DNA of 64,000 bases from Membranipora membranacea (taxonomy: Eukaryota > Bryozoa > Gymnolaemata > Cheilostomatida > Membraniporidae). The stretch is taken from the NCBI GenBank assembly GCA_914767715.1, contig OU612069.1:11343387-11407386 (forward strand), written 5' to 3'. Below are positions 32,827 to 44,960 of the stretch, one piece after another; position 1 is the first letter of the stretch, and each line of letters begins with the position of its first letter. The notes below the pieces were generated by a model. That model was not told where the DNA came from. It saw only the letters and a program-made list of their open reading frames with translations, and made no database searches. The position numbers and the translations under genes are program-made.

Positions 32827-34371
32827 GCCATACTAATAGATGGTAAATACATTATAATTTAAGTGTTAGCTAAGCTTTGTTAGTCCAGAAAATTATTTCT
32901 GCAACCGCCAAGAAAATAAAGTTTAAAAGCAGAAGCATCTAAAACCACTTTTATCTGTTGCTGGAGAATTGGGATATGTGGCTCCCTCTGGCATACCTAT
33001 CAAAGACAGGTGATGTCAGAGGATATTGGCCAACAAAAAATCTGCCCATTGGCAACCTCTTCAAGAGGTTGCTGGCTAAGCCTTGCCGGCTGGGTTGAGT
33101 TGGTAAATAAATAAATGTAATTGTAAGCGAAGTTGTAATTTACATAATTAATTAAAACTCACAAGTGACACCAAGGAGTGACCTGTTACTACAACATGTG
33201 TATTAACTGCTGTGGCTTAAAGTTAAACGGAATGCAATTTTGACATTGCAATGGCATTTGTATTTAGATATACCATATCTCATGAGAAATATATTGTAAA
33301 TGAATAGTGATAATTCAGAAATAACGAGGTATTTACACTCACCAGAACTGGTGCCAGACTTTTTAAGGAGGTATTTACACTCACCAGAACTGGTGCCAGA
33401 CTTTTTAAGGCACTTTCTGTTCATAGTGTTAGCTCTGTATATTTGCGCATAATATATACAAATTTATATTGAGCATTTTGTATTTCTACTCCTTAAAATT
33501 ACTTTCTAAGTACATTGAATTTTCTTACATAATACCATATCATTATAATTTTGTGATTATTGTGATACATTAGAAGATTTTTTTTAGGCAACTTATATGA
33601 AAGTCTGTTAATTTGAAATTTGCGCTCCAACTTTTTTGGACAACATCCACGACCAAGATCTGGTCTGCACCTTGGATTCAGCAGACTTGATTGGTGTTGG
33701 GATACCATAGATAGAAAGTTTGATAGTCAGAACAAGGACTAGTCACTAGGAGGTATAGACAGAAGAGTGTCTGTTACCTCTCTCTTGGTAAGAAGTGTTT
33801 CTCTGGTGTCTGGATACCATAGAAAGTCTGTTGTCTTAGTGAGTGTTATGTACATTAAATGTAATCAAACAGAAAGTAGCACTAGTTAGTAGGTAGGAGC
33901 AACCTGTTACTCCTTGCAAGGGGTAACAGACTTTCTTCTATGATGCCAGAGAAAGTCTGTTGCTCCCAAACTGTACTTAACAGACTTTCTATGATAACTT
34001 GTAAACTGTAGATCGCAGGCAACTATGAAAACAAGGGCAGCTAAAAGAGGAGAGCCCACCTCTATCCAGGCATCGTCTGCCGCTTATCATAACAGTTTCC
34101 TGCCACGAAGCGTAAGGGACCTCCGGATAGGGTCTCAACAAAATTAACTTTGGAATGGCTACATGCCAGAATTCTTAAAGATCATCTAGCAGGATAATCT
34201 AGGGGGCTAACTTATAGGAACACCTTGTGCAGAAGAGTCTTTTACATACCCCTGTGGATTTTCATAGCTTTCAGTGCACTTGGGGGCCCATGGCATGTTC
34301 TCAAGCACAACCATGTCTAGCAGCACTCACAAAAACATTCACCAGCTGTGCATAGAAAGCTCTGACGTGTG
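32827..34371. other. Non-coding stretch with satellite-related fragments
   Basis: A near-perfect direct duplication of about 53 bp lies at 33330-33411 (GAGGTATTTACACTCACCAG, twice). At 33.70-34.00 kb are sequences related to the 38-kb satellite, including one full unit (33936-33998: GAGAAAGTCTGTTGCTCCC...TTAACAGACTTTC). No gene was recognised. Confidence 0.5.
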
Positions 34372-34379
34372 TTGTTTCC

Positions 34380-34427
34380 ATAGATTTAAAAAACGGTAAT
34401 TTAAAAAACTGTTTTTTAAATCTATGG
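34380..34427. mobile_element. 48-bp palindromic micro-insertion flanked by an 8-bp direct repeat
   Basis: Arms CCATAGATTTAAAAAAC (34378-34394) and GTTTTTTAAATCTATGG (34411-34427) are perfect inverses around a 16-bp loop. The 8-mer TTGTTTCC occurs immediately on both sides (34372-34379 and 34428-34435), overlapping the outermost CC of the left arm. The structure suggests an extremely short foldback element or a transposon end-to-end remnant. Confidence 0.6.
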
Positions 34428-34435
34428 TTGTTTCC

Positions 34436-36188
34436 TATATGAGCTGGAAGAGCTTGTTAGCCACATAGCAGGGTAGGTCGAGGCGCAGATTGCTAGTAGA
34501 GGCGTGGCTTGCTGCTCTTGTTTTATTGGCTACTTATTTGTATACAAACATTGTGAAAGCACATGGTTTTATCAGAATTGTGTATATTATGATGTCTTAT
34601 ACTTACAAACACTCTTTATATGTTTATGATATATGTCTATGTAATAGCACCATTGAATTCCATATCTGGAATAGCATCATTAGCTTTCTTTTGCAAAACA
34701 AAGGGCTTGCAAAAATAGCCAGTCCCTAGTAGCAATCTAGAAATGCCCTAATCATCTGTCGGGAAATTCTATCTTGTCAGGATAGCCGATATCCATCTTG
34801 TTCGGATGAACGCGTAAAGCCTAACGGCAGCCTGCCAGTCGAAAAGTCTGTTTAAATCAAGGCTACCAGCCAGGCATAAGAATGTGTGGTTTATCAACTA
34901 TACTATGATTTTGTTGTGTACTAACTATCTAACTAAAACTAACAGAGTTACAAAGATTTAATGTATAAATCAGTAAAAATGATCGGTGCGTTTAGTCTCG
35001 TCCGCTAGCAAACATGAAGTGTCGATAAGCAGGCTAGAGTAACAATTGTGAAACCAATGATTCATAGGAAGTTTAAATACAGTCAAGGCATTAATTGTTA
35101 TGGACAAATGATTATTATAAAAGGCAAGACATATGAATTTGAATTCATGAATAATAGCTTCAGTATATAATACATATAGCAGTCAAAGACTGAAATTCCC
35201 CACACATCGACACTGTATGGGGTATAATTACTGTTTGCAATTTTGTAAACAAGACAATTACTCAGGCTAATTATTCATGCTACTAGGGACAGCCAATCAG
35301 AGAACAGTCAGATGGGTCCCTGTGTTTAGTGTCCTAACCGTATAACGCTATGATACTATTTCCATTCTAAGAGAAGAATCTAATTCAGTGAATAGCACAT
35401 ATAAATTCTGATATTGCCATTGACATGTGCTCAGTTCTGTAGAAACATCCTATATTTTGCAACATGTGTACTACTAAAACATTTCCAACATTCCAGCTAG
35501 TGTTAGACTTTATTTCAGAAGAGCAGGAAAGTTGCTTATGATGTATGTCTATGCAATGGCACATACAAATTCTGACAACTTGTCTGCTGTTCTTTGTAGG
35601 TATTGTGGCAAAGCTTAGAATAATGTGTCAACGCCTCTTAGAAACCTCAGGAGGGTACGGATTTTTCTCATTCTGGCTTACAAAACCCTGTGACACCTAA
35701 AGCTGGAATATGCATGTTGTGCTTGGTCTCCTCTCACTAGATGAATCATCCTTAGAAGGTCTATTAATTGGAAAGCCTTGACTACTCTTCAACATGAACA
35801 CAACAATGATATGTTTGTTAACCACCGGCATCATTGACTTTGAGGAGGTCAGACTATGATTTTACAATAAAATAAATATTTATGTATACATTCAAATATC
35901 TTAAGGTTGATAAAGACATTTATTTGTAATTGATAAGCTGATACATACAATAAAGATTAAAAGACATGATGTTTCACCCTCGTAACAATTATGAAGCTAA
36001 ATATTAAAAGAATTCAGTAAATGACATGAGTTAAAATCATAACTTTGATAACTCTAAACATGCCAGCACGGAAACCACATATTTACAACCAACATTTATT
36101 TACTGCCTGAGCAGTCAAATGTGTTAAAAAATTTAAGGCACAAGAATTAAGTGGTCAATTAATAATTAAATTGGTTCAAAGAGAGAAA
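34436..36188. other. Non-coding stretch
   Basis: AT-rich, with only short chance frames. No repeat shared with other parts of the window was noticed. Confidence 0.35.
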
Positions 36189-37206
36189 AGTATTGATACT
36201 AAATCAAGAATGCCCCTACCCGGCATCTTCTACACCTGAAGTTGGTCACTTCGTTTGTGAGGGGCTCAAAGGCTGTCCAGGGAATGTGGACGCACCCCCT
36301 GTGGAACCATTCCTTGCACTCCTCACACTCAATCATAATATCATCCGTATCCTGTGTTTTTCTTTTGGTAGTGACTCCATATAGTTTTCAAGATTGACTT
36401 GGTCATCTGAAGATTTTCTGTAAAAAAAAACAAATTTTAAACGAAGACAATTTAAATGACACAAACAACATTACCTCGCTGAACTACCATGCATGCTAAA
36501 CTAAAATTGTTGCGTATTTAATTGTTAACAGGCAAAATTTACAATGCAAAGACAAACAAATATCTTGCACATTTTGAAATAAAATTTGAAGCAAAAAGCA
36601 TATGCAATCAACAGTCATTTCTTGTTTATCCCAAGGATTAGCCAAGTTTTGAAGTATTTCATTGCTCAAAATTCCATTGATCTCAAAAATAAATCTAAAA
36701 AAATGAAATATGATTGGGGATTTGACTTATTAATAAAGAGTCAATCATACATGTGTTGTCTTTTATCAGATAAAAAATGATTAATTATAAGTTGTGGATA
36801 TTGAAAACAAGAGACAACAATAATGGGTAGTGTGTTAAACTATTATAGTAGAGGCATTAAAACTTTGATGAATCTTCTGGTAAAAAACAAACTTACAGTC
36901 TCGGCTAGAGCTGTGTACATGTGGTTGTATATTATCTGTTAGCTGGGATAAAACTTCTTGTTAGAAGTAGGAGGGGCTGTTTCCCTGGTGAAGAGCCGTG
37001 TCTGGACATAGTCTCTTAGCTGCTGCTGTATACTGGTAGCATCAACTAGTGTCGAATGTGTCATTAAATCCCTCAGCTTTTCTTTGACTCGTTGGTCTAT
37101 AGGCTGGTAGGCTGGGTTTTCCTGTTAGAAAAGAGATATGATTTAAGAACATGTAATGACGTGATGACCCTGCATAACCCCACAAGGGATTAGCTTAAGA
37201 TAATAC

Positions 37207-37418
37207 CAGGGCCGTAGTTTTGAAAATATGGTAGAGGAGACAATAATCCTTCAGAGCGTGATGTATCACTAGCCTCGAAAGATGTTGAGGAATAGAAATA
37301 GTAGATGAAAGTCCAAAATGAGCTGACTCCGACATAGAATTTTCAATTGCTGCATTTTTAGCATTTAACGTTCTCAGGGAGGCATAGCTTCCCTGCCTCC
37401 CCTAGAACTATGGGCCTG
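37207..37418. mobile_element. CAGGGYCGTAG-family MITE, copy 3
   Basis: It starts CAGGGCCGTAG and ends CTATGGGCCTG, with GGTAGAGGAGACAATAATCC and CTGCCTCCCCTAGAAC inner segments matching the copies at 3.05, 5.0 and 57.9 kb. It is about 212 bp and lies in an intron of the CaRF-like gene. Confidence 0.7.
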
Positions 37419-38197
37419 TTATATTATTATTATGTTATATTATATTATGCCTGTTATATTACATGGCAATCATAATTTACCATAGAGTTATTATATTATA
37501 CTCTATATATAATATGTATATTATGTACTCTATATATACTCTATATATAATAACTCTATGTAGTTTACCCACAAAGCTTGTGTAGCTAAAGATTAATTAT
37601 TCATCAGGACGACCATACCTTTCCAGTATAATGGTATGGTTTGTGGACCTCCTCAGATGGAATTAACACGGTGAACTCCTCACTCCAACATATATCTTCT
37701 GACCTTGTAGCTTTCAGATCTGTAGCTAGTTTCACTCGCTGATGTTTATTAGACTTATCCTGGGTGAGCTGCAATTGTCAAATGCAGATAAAAAAGCCAT
37801 GTTCGTAAACATTTACAGTAAGACGAGATATTGGTAATAAAAAGTTGACCGAAACAAAGATAATGTAACTGGGTTTCTCACAACATACACACATGTGTAC
37901 ATACATTTTAATGCAATTTCCCGTACAATTTTCACTCCATTGGAGGTGTGCAATATTGAGGTTGTCACTTCTGTGGAACATTACAACAGCAATACAGTGA
38001 GTAAGTCTAGTTTGTTTGCAAAGATCAAGTGAGGTTTTCAACATTACAACAGCATAGAAACAGTAAAAAGCTAAACGAATCATTAGGGATACTCACAACA
38101 AAGCCTTGAAAAATGACGCAGCGGGATATTTTGATGGCAGCAGGACATCCAAGCTTTTTAGTATTCTGAGTACTCATCTGAGTTTTCTTGACCACTG

Positions 38198-39174
38198 TAT
38201 CCAGATAGCAGAGAGGGAGTCTGTTGCTCCAATACTGTACTTAACAGACTTTCCATGTTATCCCGATACCAGAGAAAGTCTGTTGCTCCCATACTGTACT
38301 TAACAGACTTTCTATGATATCCAGATACCAGAGAAAGTCTGTTGCTCCAATACTGTACATAACAGACTTTCCATGGTATCCAGATGCCAGAGAAAGTCTG
38401 TTGCTCCAATAGTGTACTTAACAGACTTTCCATGGTATCCAGATACCAGAGAAAGTCTGTTGCTCCAATACTGTACTAAACAGACTTTCTATGACATCCA
38501 GATATCAGAGAAAGTCTGTTACTCCCAAACTGTACCTAACAGACTTTCCATGTATCCAGATAGCAGAGAGAGTCTGTTGCTCCAATACTGTACTTAACAG
38601 ACTTTCCATGTTATCCAGATGCAAGAGAAAGTCTGTTACTCCCAAACTGTACTTAACAGACTTTCCATGGTATCCAGATGCCAGAGAAAGTCTGTTGCTC
38701 CAATACTGTACTTAACAGACTTTCCATGTTATCCAGATACCAGAGAAAGTCTGTTACTCCCAAACTGTACCTAACAGACTTTCCATGTATCCAGATAGCA
38801 GAGAGAGTCTGTTGCTCCCAAACTGTACTAACAGACTTGCCATGATGTTATCCAGATACCAGAGAAAGTCTGTTAGGTACAGTTTGGGACTTTCCATGTA
38901 TCCAGATAGCAGAGAGAGAGTCTGTTGCTCCAATACTGTACTTAACAGACTTTCCATGTTATCCATATACCAGAGAAAGTCTGTTGCTCCAATACTGTAC
39001 TTAACAGACTTTCTATGATATCCAGATACCAGAGAAAGTCTGTTGCTCCCATACTGTACTTAACAGACTTTCTATGATATCCAGATACCAGAGAAAGTCT
39101 GTTGCTCCCATACTGTACTTAACAGACTTTCTATGGTATCCAGATACTAGAGAAAGTCTGTCACTCCCAAACTG
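38198..39174 (+). repeat. Hairpin-forming satellite, about 17 units of roughly 59 bp
   Basis: The unit is TATCCAGATACCAGA, GAAAGTCTGTT, GCTCCAATACTGTACTT, AACAGACTTTC, CATGG. The 11-bp segments GAAAGTCTGTT and AACAGACTTTC are inverted copies, so every unit can fold into a stem with a loop of about 17 bases. Loops come in two types, GCTCCAATACTGTACTT and ACTCCCAAACTGTACYT. One unit at about 38849-38898 is shortened and carries the loop in inverted orientation. Open frames across the array are a by-product of the repeat. Confidence 0.9.
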
Positions 39175-39262
39175 AGATTATTAACATAATTATCATAATA
39201 TTACTCTTGTTTTGTTGTTAACTTGTACACATTTGAATAATGTGCTATATTCTATATTTCAG

Positions 39263-39345
39263 GGGTGAATTACGAATTTTATGTTATGGATACTGGAGAG
39301 TCTCCTGATATTCCTTTACTGTGTTTCGCACAAGATTCAGAAAAG
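39263..39345 (+). CDS. Possible exon next to the KDZ transposase remnant
   Basis: It is bounded by TTTCAG and GTAGGT and encodes VNYEFYVMDTGESPDIPLLC plus F-A-Q-D-S-E-K. It could be an earlier exon of the KDZ-type transposase that follows, but the reading phases do not join cleanly and the family link is not independently supported. Confidence 0.3.
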
Positions 39346-39535
39346 GTAGGTATTACTGAAAGGAAATTATCAGTACCTGAGATAACTGCTTAGCTGCTAT
39401 AACAAATGGCAAATGAAATTCTACTGTTTACATATTAGACTCTTGAGGATTTTGAGGATTATTAGCATTATTATGATTTTTCCACAGACAGAAGAGAGAA
39501 GCCATATTAAGTTAACAATTTTTTCGTTGTTGTAG

Positions 39536-39657
39536 TCCCTAAGGTGGTTATATACGATATTGCGTGCAACCTGCACAGATACTGTCTCAACCGAGATCCT
39601 GGCTTCTTTAAAGAGCATTATTCTATGAGGACAAGTTTCATTGGTGGAACCACACAG
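39536..39657 (+). pseudogene. KDZ-type transposase fragment
   Basis: The exon-like block from TTGTAG to GTATAC encodes PKVVIYDIACNLHRYCLNRD followed by PGFFKEHYSM. The I-Y-D-x-A-C-x-L-x-x-Y-x-L-N-R-x-P-x-F-F pattern is characteristic of the Kyakuja-Dileera-Zisupton superfamily of eukaryotic DNA transposases; the Asp would be one catalytic acid. The usual D-R-F-H motif that should follow is not preserved (R-T-S-F-I-G-G). Nothing else of the transposase was recognised downstream. Confidence 0.6.
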
Positions 39658-41261
39658 GTATACTCCTGCAACAACAAACTGTTTGATTTGAGTGTACACT
39701 ATCTTTATTTCTACCCCTATATCATGTACAGATAAAATCTTTGGACTTCAGGTAAACTCTCAACATACTATTGATCATAGAGCTACTCATGTTGTTTTGC
39801 TGTTCAAAGTTACAAACTTAATCAGGGTGCTTGGTCACTGGGTGCAGGCCCCAGGGAACTGAGAAGAAGGTTCATTGCGTAAGGCGGTCCTTGCACCCTG
39901 CTTTGCTCTGCTTAAACCTACCTATGGTTACCAGATTGAACTTTGCCAGGTGTTTAGTCCTGGTCATAAAACTAATTTTTGTTGACAGATATGTGAATAT
40001 ATGTGTAACAGTTACACATGGCCAACAGCCTGTCTTGTTCATCATTTATTACTCCAAATCTGTGATGTCAAGCTTCTCCCCTACTTTCATTTTGTATTTT
40101 CCTATTAAAGACGTTTTTCTGTGACAGCGCATGAATGATGAGGGGTCGTCTGAGACTCTACAGCTCCAAATTGATGCGAGGGAGAGGCAACTAACATGTC
40201 GCATCAAAAGAGAAAGGGGATTCACCCATCACAGAAGGAAGTCTGGTCATTCTATATGCGCTGTTATTGGCATGCCTTGGAGTTGTCTCCTTAATATCAA
40301 GGAGAAGACAATAATGATCATTTCATTTTTTATTAATTTTAGCTATGAAAACAAAGAAAAGGAATTAAGTGAAACAAAACACAAGCAGCTTTTACCTGCT
40401 GTCAGATATTAATTTAGGGTTTATAACCTCACATATTATAATTAGTACTGATCTCTCTTGATATATTGGTTCAAGCCTCAGAGAGAGGGAGGCTCTTATG
40501 AAAGCCTTCAGTAGTTATAGAAAGAAAGATTGCTGGATCGAACTGCTGGAACTCATGATTTACTGCTATAGACGCAGAATGTTCAGAATTACTTCTGTTT
40601 GATAGGCAGCAACTGAGTCAGCATATTTACAAGCTCAAAACCAAATTTATGATGGGATTAATTTCTATATTTTTGCATAAGTGGTATATCTTTATGTTGT
40701 ATGGATTGTTCGTTGATAGAGCCAGGGTCTAAGCTCCATGTCATTTATTTAGTACAAAGATTTTGGCTTTTATTGAAATATCACCAGTGAAATAATGACC
40801 ATTAATATGAATGCTAAAAAAAACATAATGATGAATAGGACTCTGAGGCTATCACTGTTCACTGTTCGGCAATAACTTAATTAATATGACATTGTGATCT
40901 CGCTTAATAACATGTTGCTTGATAAAAACATACCGGTTGCATAAAACCTGAAACTATTCTTTCTTTCTTAATGATTCTTGAAATAATGGAATTTGGTGGC
41001 ATACAGCTAGGCTTAGGCTGAAGGCACTCATTGTGAGAGAGGTTGATGATTTTAAAGTGAAGTGAAGCACAATTAGCTGTCTTTTCATGTGCTTTGCATG
41101 ATGGTGTTGCAACATGTGTAGTAAAATAAATAATGGAAATTGCAAACATACAAGATAATAACGCGTGATGATTTTGTGATTTTTGAACATTATAAGCTGC
41201 ACATAATGCCCTAACCATCTAAATGTTTAAAAAATGCAGTGAAATAATATTATGAAATGAC
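39658..41261. other. Stretch without a recognised gene
   Basis: It holds short frames only. A plus-strand frame around 40131-40260 (NDEGSSETLQLQIDARERQL) has coding-like composition and could be further KDZ debris, but no motif supports it. Confidence 0.25.
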
Positions 41262-41360
41262 CACTTGATAGCGCTTGACAGATTTTGTAATTTTTGAACA
41301 AAATAAGCTGTATATTGGCCGTCACATCCTGAATTAGTAAAAAAATGCAGTGAAATATTA
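41262..41360 (+). repeat. Isolated copy of the repeat found at 43.65-43.90 kb
   Basis: It shares GATAGCGCTTGACAGATTTT, GAACAAAATAAGCTGTATAT and GGCCGTCACATCCT in order with three or so shorter, degraded tandem copies at 43650-43900. Confidence 0.6.
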
Positions 41361-42857
41361 AAATGACAAGACTACTCAGTTATTTAAAGACAAAAATGCT
41401 CACTTGTAGTTATCTCCTCCTTACTTTTCCAAAAGCTTTCTCCTTCCTACAGTTTTTGATTCAGAATAACCACAATTGGTCAACTGGATTTTTAGTCAGT
41501 CAGTTAACTGTTCATTTATCTTTTTCTGCAAAAAAAACTCAAAATCTGATAAAAAATCTCAAAGTTCATGTTTTTCTGTTTGGGCAGAGTTACATTTCGA
41601 CATGGTAAGTCACAGAGATGTGGATTTTTTTTTTGAGCATCAGTTTATCACATTATCTAAAAGTGCGTAGACTCTATTGGCTGGCTACTAATCTATTTAC
41701 ATTTTTGCAATCGACTATGACAGTCAACAGTCAGTTATCGACATTCTCCTTACTCAACCAAACCATGGTCTATGCTTCTAAAAATTATATAAGGTTGCGA
41801 TCACTTTACAGGTTGGTTAACCTTCTTCCGGGAGTTATTGCACAACCAAGTAGAGAGTGCTTTGGGGAGAGGTGTTTATGCTATACCATCCCCACTTCAT
41901 ATGCTCCTATATTCCGAAACATGACATGAATTTGTCTTTTTCATCCATTCAGATTTCCTATGAATTAGATATTGCCTATTTTACGGCAAGACAAGTCTGA
42001 GGCGGAATGCTGCAAAGATGTTGCCAGCTCCAATGGATACTGTTCAAGAATAGCATTTTTCAAATACATCCAAATGCTTTAGGTTAAAATTTACACGAAT
42101 GTGTATTGCTGAGTTGATCTTCTTTGGTGTTTAATCATTCCAATACTTTTATTATTGAAAAACACTGATGTAATTATGCTGGATGCGTATAGGATTATGA
42201 TAACTGTGTGTCCGGAGAGCTCACCCCACATAATATCTTTGTGAAATATTCTGCTGCATAGTTAGTGAGCTAGTATCTGTATGGTCAACCTTGGTATATT
42301 TAGGAATTGAATTCCTGAAATAACCAATTTTGTGCATTTTTTTCAAAATCATGCACTGGAATTGCATCTATACTGCAGCAAGTTATAATGTTGTTTCGTT
42401 TGAGGATTTAGTTAGCCAAACAGAAGGGCTGCTTCCATAACCAACAAATCTGAGATGGCCTCCAAACAAAATTGGAAGCAATTCTTCACACAGTGCATTG
42501 AAGTTTGAGACCTAAGCTGGATAAGGATATCAGTGTATTGTTGTTAGATCAATTACAGACATTGTTTTCTGAGAGCAAATTTTCTAATCCCTCAAGAAAA
42601 TCTTATTTGTAAACAACAAGTTGTATTACAGTCTCTGTCTTTCCTTACAATGGAAGAATTTGTTACTGTTGTGCCTTGTTTATCTATTCCAAAGGATTTA
42701 AAGCAAATGTAATATTAGAATATCAAAATCTGAGTATACCTTCGTGACTCAAGACTTTTTGCCTCATATGAAATTTGTGTATTGAGGCATTATTACATCA
42801 AATTAAAATTCATGGTTGATTTAAATCAGATGTCTTGTCACAAACCAAATTCCAGAG
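41361..42857. other. Stretch without a recognised gene
   Basis: It is AT-rich with many short frames. No motif or splice-bounded exon could be supported. Confidence 0.3.
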
Positions 42858-42990
42858 CAATGGCGGCGAAATTCGTTGCCTTAGTGGCAAGGCCGCAATG
42901 TCTGCGCCAGGTTGCTCTCTGTTTGCTGGCAGGTCACCTCGGTTCCAACCAAAGCCCAGTAGTCGATAGACAGCAGATACATTTGATATG
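42858..42990 (-). mobile_element. tRNA-derived SINE (family A), body only, minus orientation
   Basis: It matches the non-tRNA body of the 8.8- and 44.1-kb SINEs (GGCGGCGAAAT, CCGCAATGTCTGCGCC, GTTTGCTGGCAGGTC, CAGTAGTCGATAGAC) but lacks the tRNA head, as in a truncated copy. Confidence 0.7.
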
Positions 42991-43649
42991 AGGCCCTTTA
43001 GATAAAATTAAGCTTCAATATTGGCAGAGACCAAGGGAACATTGTGGCAGCATCATTCCAATTTATAATAGTTATTCCTATTATTAAAACAGTCGGAATA
43101 CTGCTTACCCATCGTACCAATTTAGCTAGGAAAGTAACAGGTGTAATTTAAGCATAAAAAATCAAATATAATCGTGGAGTAAGGCTGTACAGAATGAAAT
43201 TTTTACGGGAGAGGCTGCATATTCTATTCTTCACTGCAATCAAAAACTTTGAGCTCCAGATCCCTATATTGGTGAAAAACAGATGAAAGGAGTTTTTGGC
43301 TTCACATATTTTTCCCCTTGACACAAAGCTTGCGGGTACCTTGACCAAGGAGTAAAAAACTCTTTGCCTTCATTATTGTTGAAAAATTTACTCTGTATCC
43401 CTTTCTGAAGCAATCTAGCCACCTACTTGCAATTTATATGTTTTACACAGATCAATGGCTTCATAAAGATTGATCTGCAGCCAGCAGCTCGAATTAACAT
43501 ACTTTCCATGCTCAACACAATGTTACGCAAACAGTTCTAGTCTTGAAAGCTGCAGCTACTCTATTTTGTAGAACAGCCACAAGATTTCGTCAACAAGAGA
43601 GGGCAATTTCTTAGCCTAAAATTTGCCCAAATTGGCTTTAATGAACTGA

Positions 43650-43900
43650 GTACTTGATAGTGCTGGACAGATTTTTTTGATTTTTGAACAAAATAAGCTG
43701 TATATATGGCCGTCACATCCTAAATTGGTAACAATTGCATTGAAATATTGATATGACAAGACTACGATAGCGCTTTACATATTTTGTGAAGATGATCAGC
43801 TGTTTATATGGCCGTCACATCCTAAATTGGTAAAAAAATGGAAGACTAAATGATAGCGCATGGCAGATTTTGTGACTTTTGAAGGTATAAGCTGAACCAA
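43650..43900 (+). repeat. Short degraded tandem repeat array
   Basis: Three copies of a roughly 90-bp unit follow one another, each with a GATAGCGC/GATAGTGC start, a CAGATTTT or ATATTTTGTG block and GGCCGTCACATCCTAAATTGG. Diverged. Confidence 0.6.
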
Positions 43901-43927
43901 ATATCTGAGCTCTACTTAGCTGAGCTG

Positions 43928-44642
43928 ACATTTTATAAGACCCCTGATAAAACCATCAATTTGTTCTGGTTTGGCCTGGGCGCTATATTTGAATTATTTA
44001 CGTGTACTCAAAGATTGAGAGAAATTTGTCAGGAGTCGCAATCACAATTAGTATTTTCATTTGCGCTCTGCACGAGCTGAGGAGGTAGGAGGTAGCTCAG
44101 TTGGTTAGAGCGCCGGTCCTTCAACATGTAAGTGATGAAGGTCGGTGGTTCAAATCCCACTGCAGTCTATCGACTACTGGGGTTTGGTTGTCCCAGGTGT
44201 GCTCCGACCTGCCTGCAAACAGAGAGCAAAACTGGGGCAGACATTGCGGCCTTGTCATTAGGGCAAAAATAATATTTCGCCGCCCATGCTTTGGGATGTG
44301 GCGTGTGATATGATATCCGATTTTTTTAATCGACATTTTATAAGACCCCTGATAAAACCGTCAATTTGTGCCGATTTGGGCTGGGCGCTATATTTAAATT
44401 ATTTATTTAGAAATTTGTCAGATGTAACAATCACAATTAATTTTTTCATTTGCCCTCTGCATGAGCTGACATTTTATAAGGCCCCTGATAAAACTATCAA
44501 TATGTGCTGGTTTGGCCCGGTCGCTAATATTGAAATTAATATATACACATTATAAAATTGGTAGAAATTTGTCGAAACTCGCTATCACAACACAACACAT
44601 AATATTATCAATATGTTTTGGTTTGGCCTGGACACTATATTA
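43928..44642 (+). repeat. Minisatellite of about 135-155-bp units, split by a SINE
   Basis: The units start with GACATTTTATAAGRCCCCTGA at 43928, 44332 and 44467 and contain CTGGTTTGGCCTGGGCGCTA-like and CAATCACAATTA blocks, ending near GCTCTGCACGAGCTGA. A fourth, partial unit follows at about 44595-44642 and a further degraded one near 44873-44960. The SINE at 44085-44330 sits exactly between units 1 and 2. Confidence 0.75.
44085..44330 (+). mobile_element. tRNA-derived SINE (family A), full length
   Basis: The tRNA-like head has an A box TAGCTCAGTTGGTTAGAGCG (from 44092) and a B box GGTTCAAATCC (about 44147), then the family body with GGTGTGCTCCGACCTGCCTG and GCAGACATTGCGGCC. It interrupts a minisatellite, showing later insertion. 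It is not a working tRNA gene because the body continues directly from the head. Confidence 0.85.
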
Positions 44643-44960
44643 AACTCATGAACACTATGAATTCTAATATTGATTATTACATATTTTTATATATATATAT
44701 ATGCCAAGCAAGTCACTTTGACATATGAGACGTTCAAAACAAAAATATTACTGAATGAAGGACTGATCTATTGAATGTTTGTTCATCTGTAGTGAGGCAG
44801 TGATGCTATGGGTTCTTGTCATTGGATCAAAATTCCATAGTCTGCCTCATTGTAAATCATTGGTATGAACTTGCAATCACCACTTCAATTGCGCTCTACA
44901 TAGCTGTCGTATTATAACTAGAACACCTCTGATTGATTGATAAATATTTTATTTGTATTA

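Noticed and set aside
38158-39018. Several overlapping open frames across 38.2-39.0 kb on both strands
   Set aside because: They are translations of the 59-bp satellite, with the same peptide repeating.
38198-39174. CRISPR-like appearance of repeats with alternating spacers
   Set aside because: The intervening sequences are themselves repeated in two types, units are tandem, and the DNA is from an animal genome.
44092-44165. A working tRNA gene
   Set aside because: A and B boxes are present, but the sequence continues into a body shared with two other copies, so it is a SINE head.
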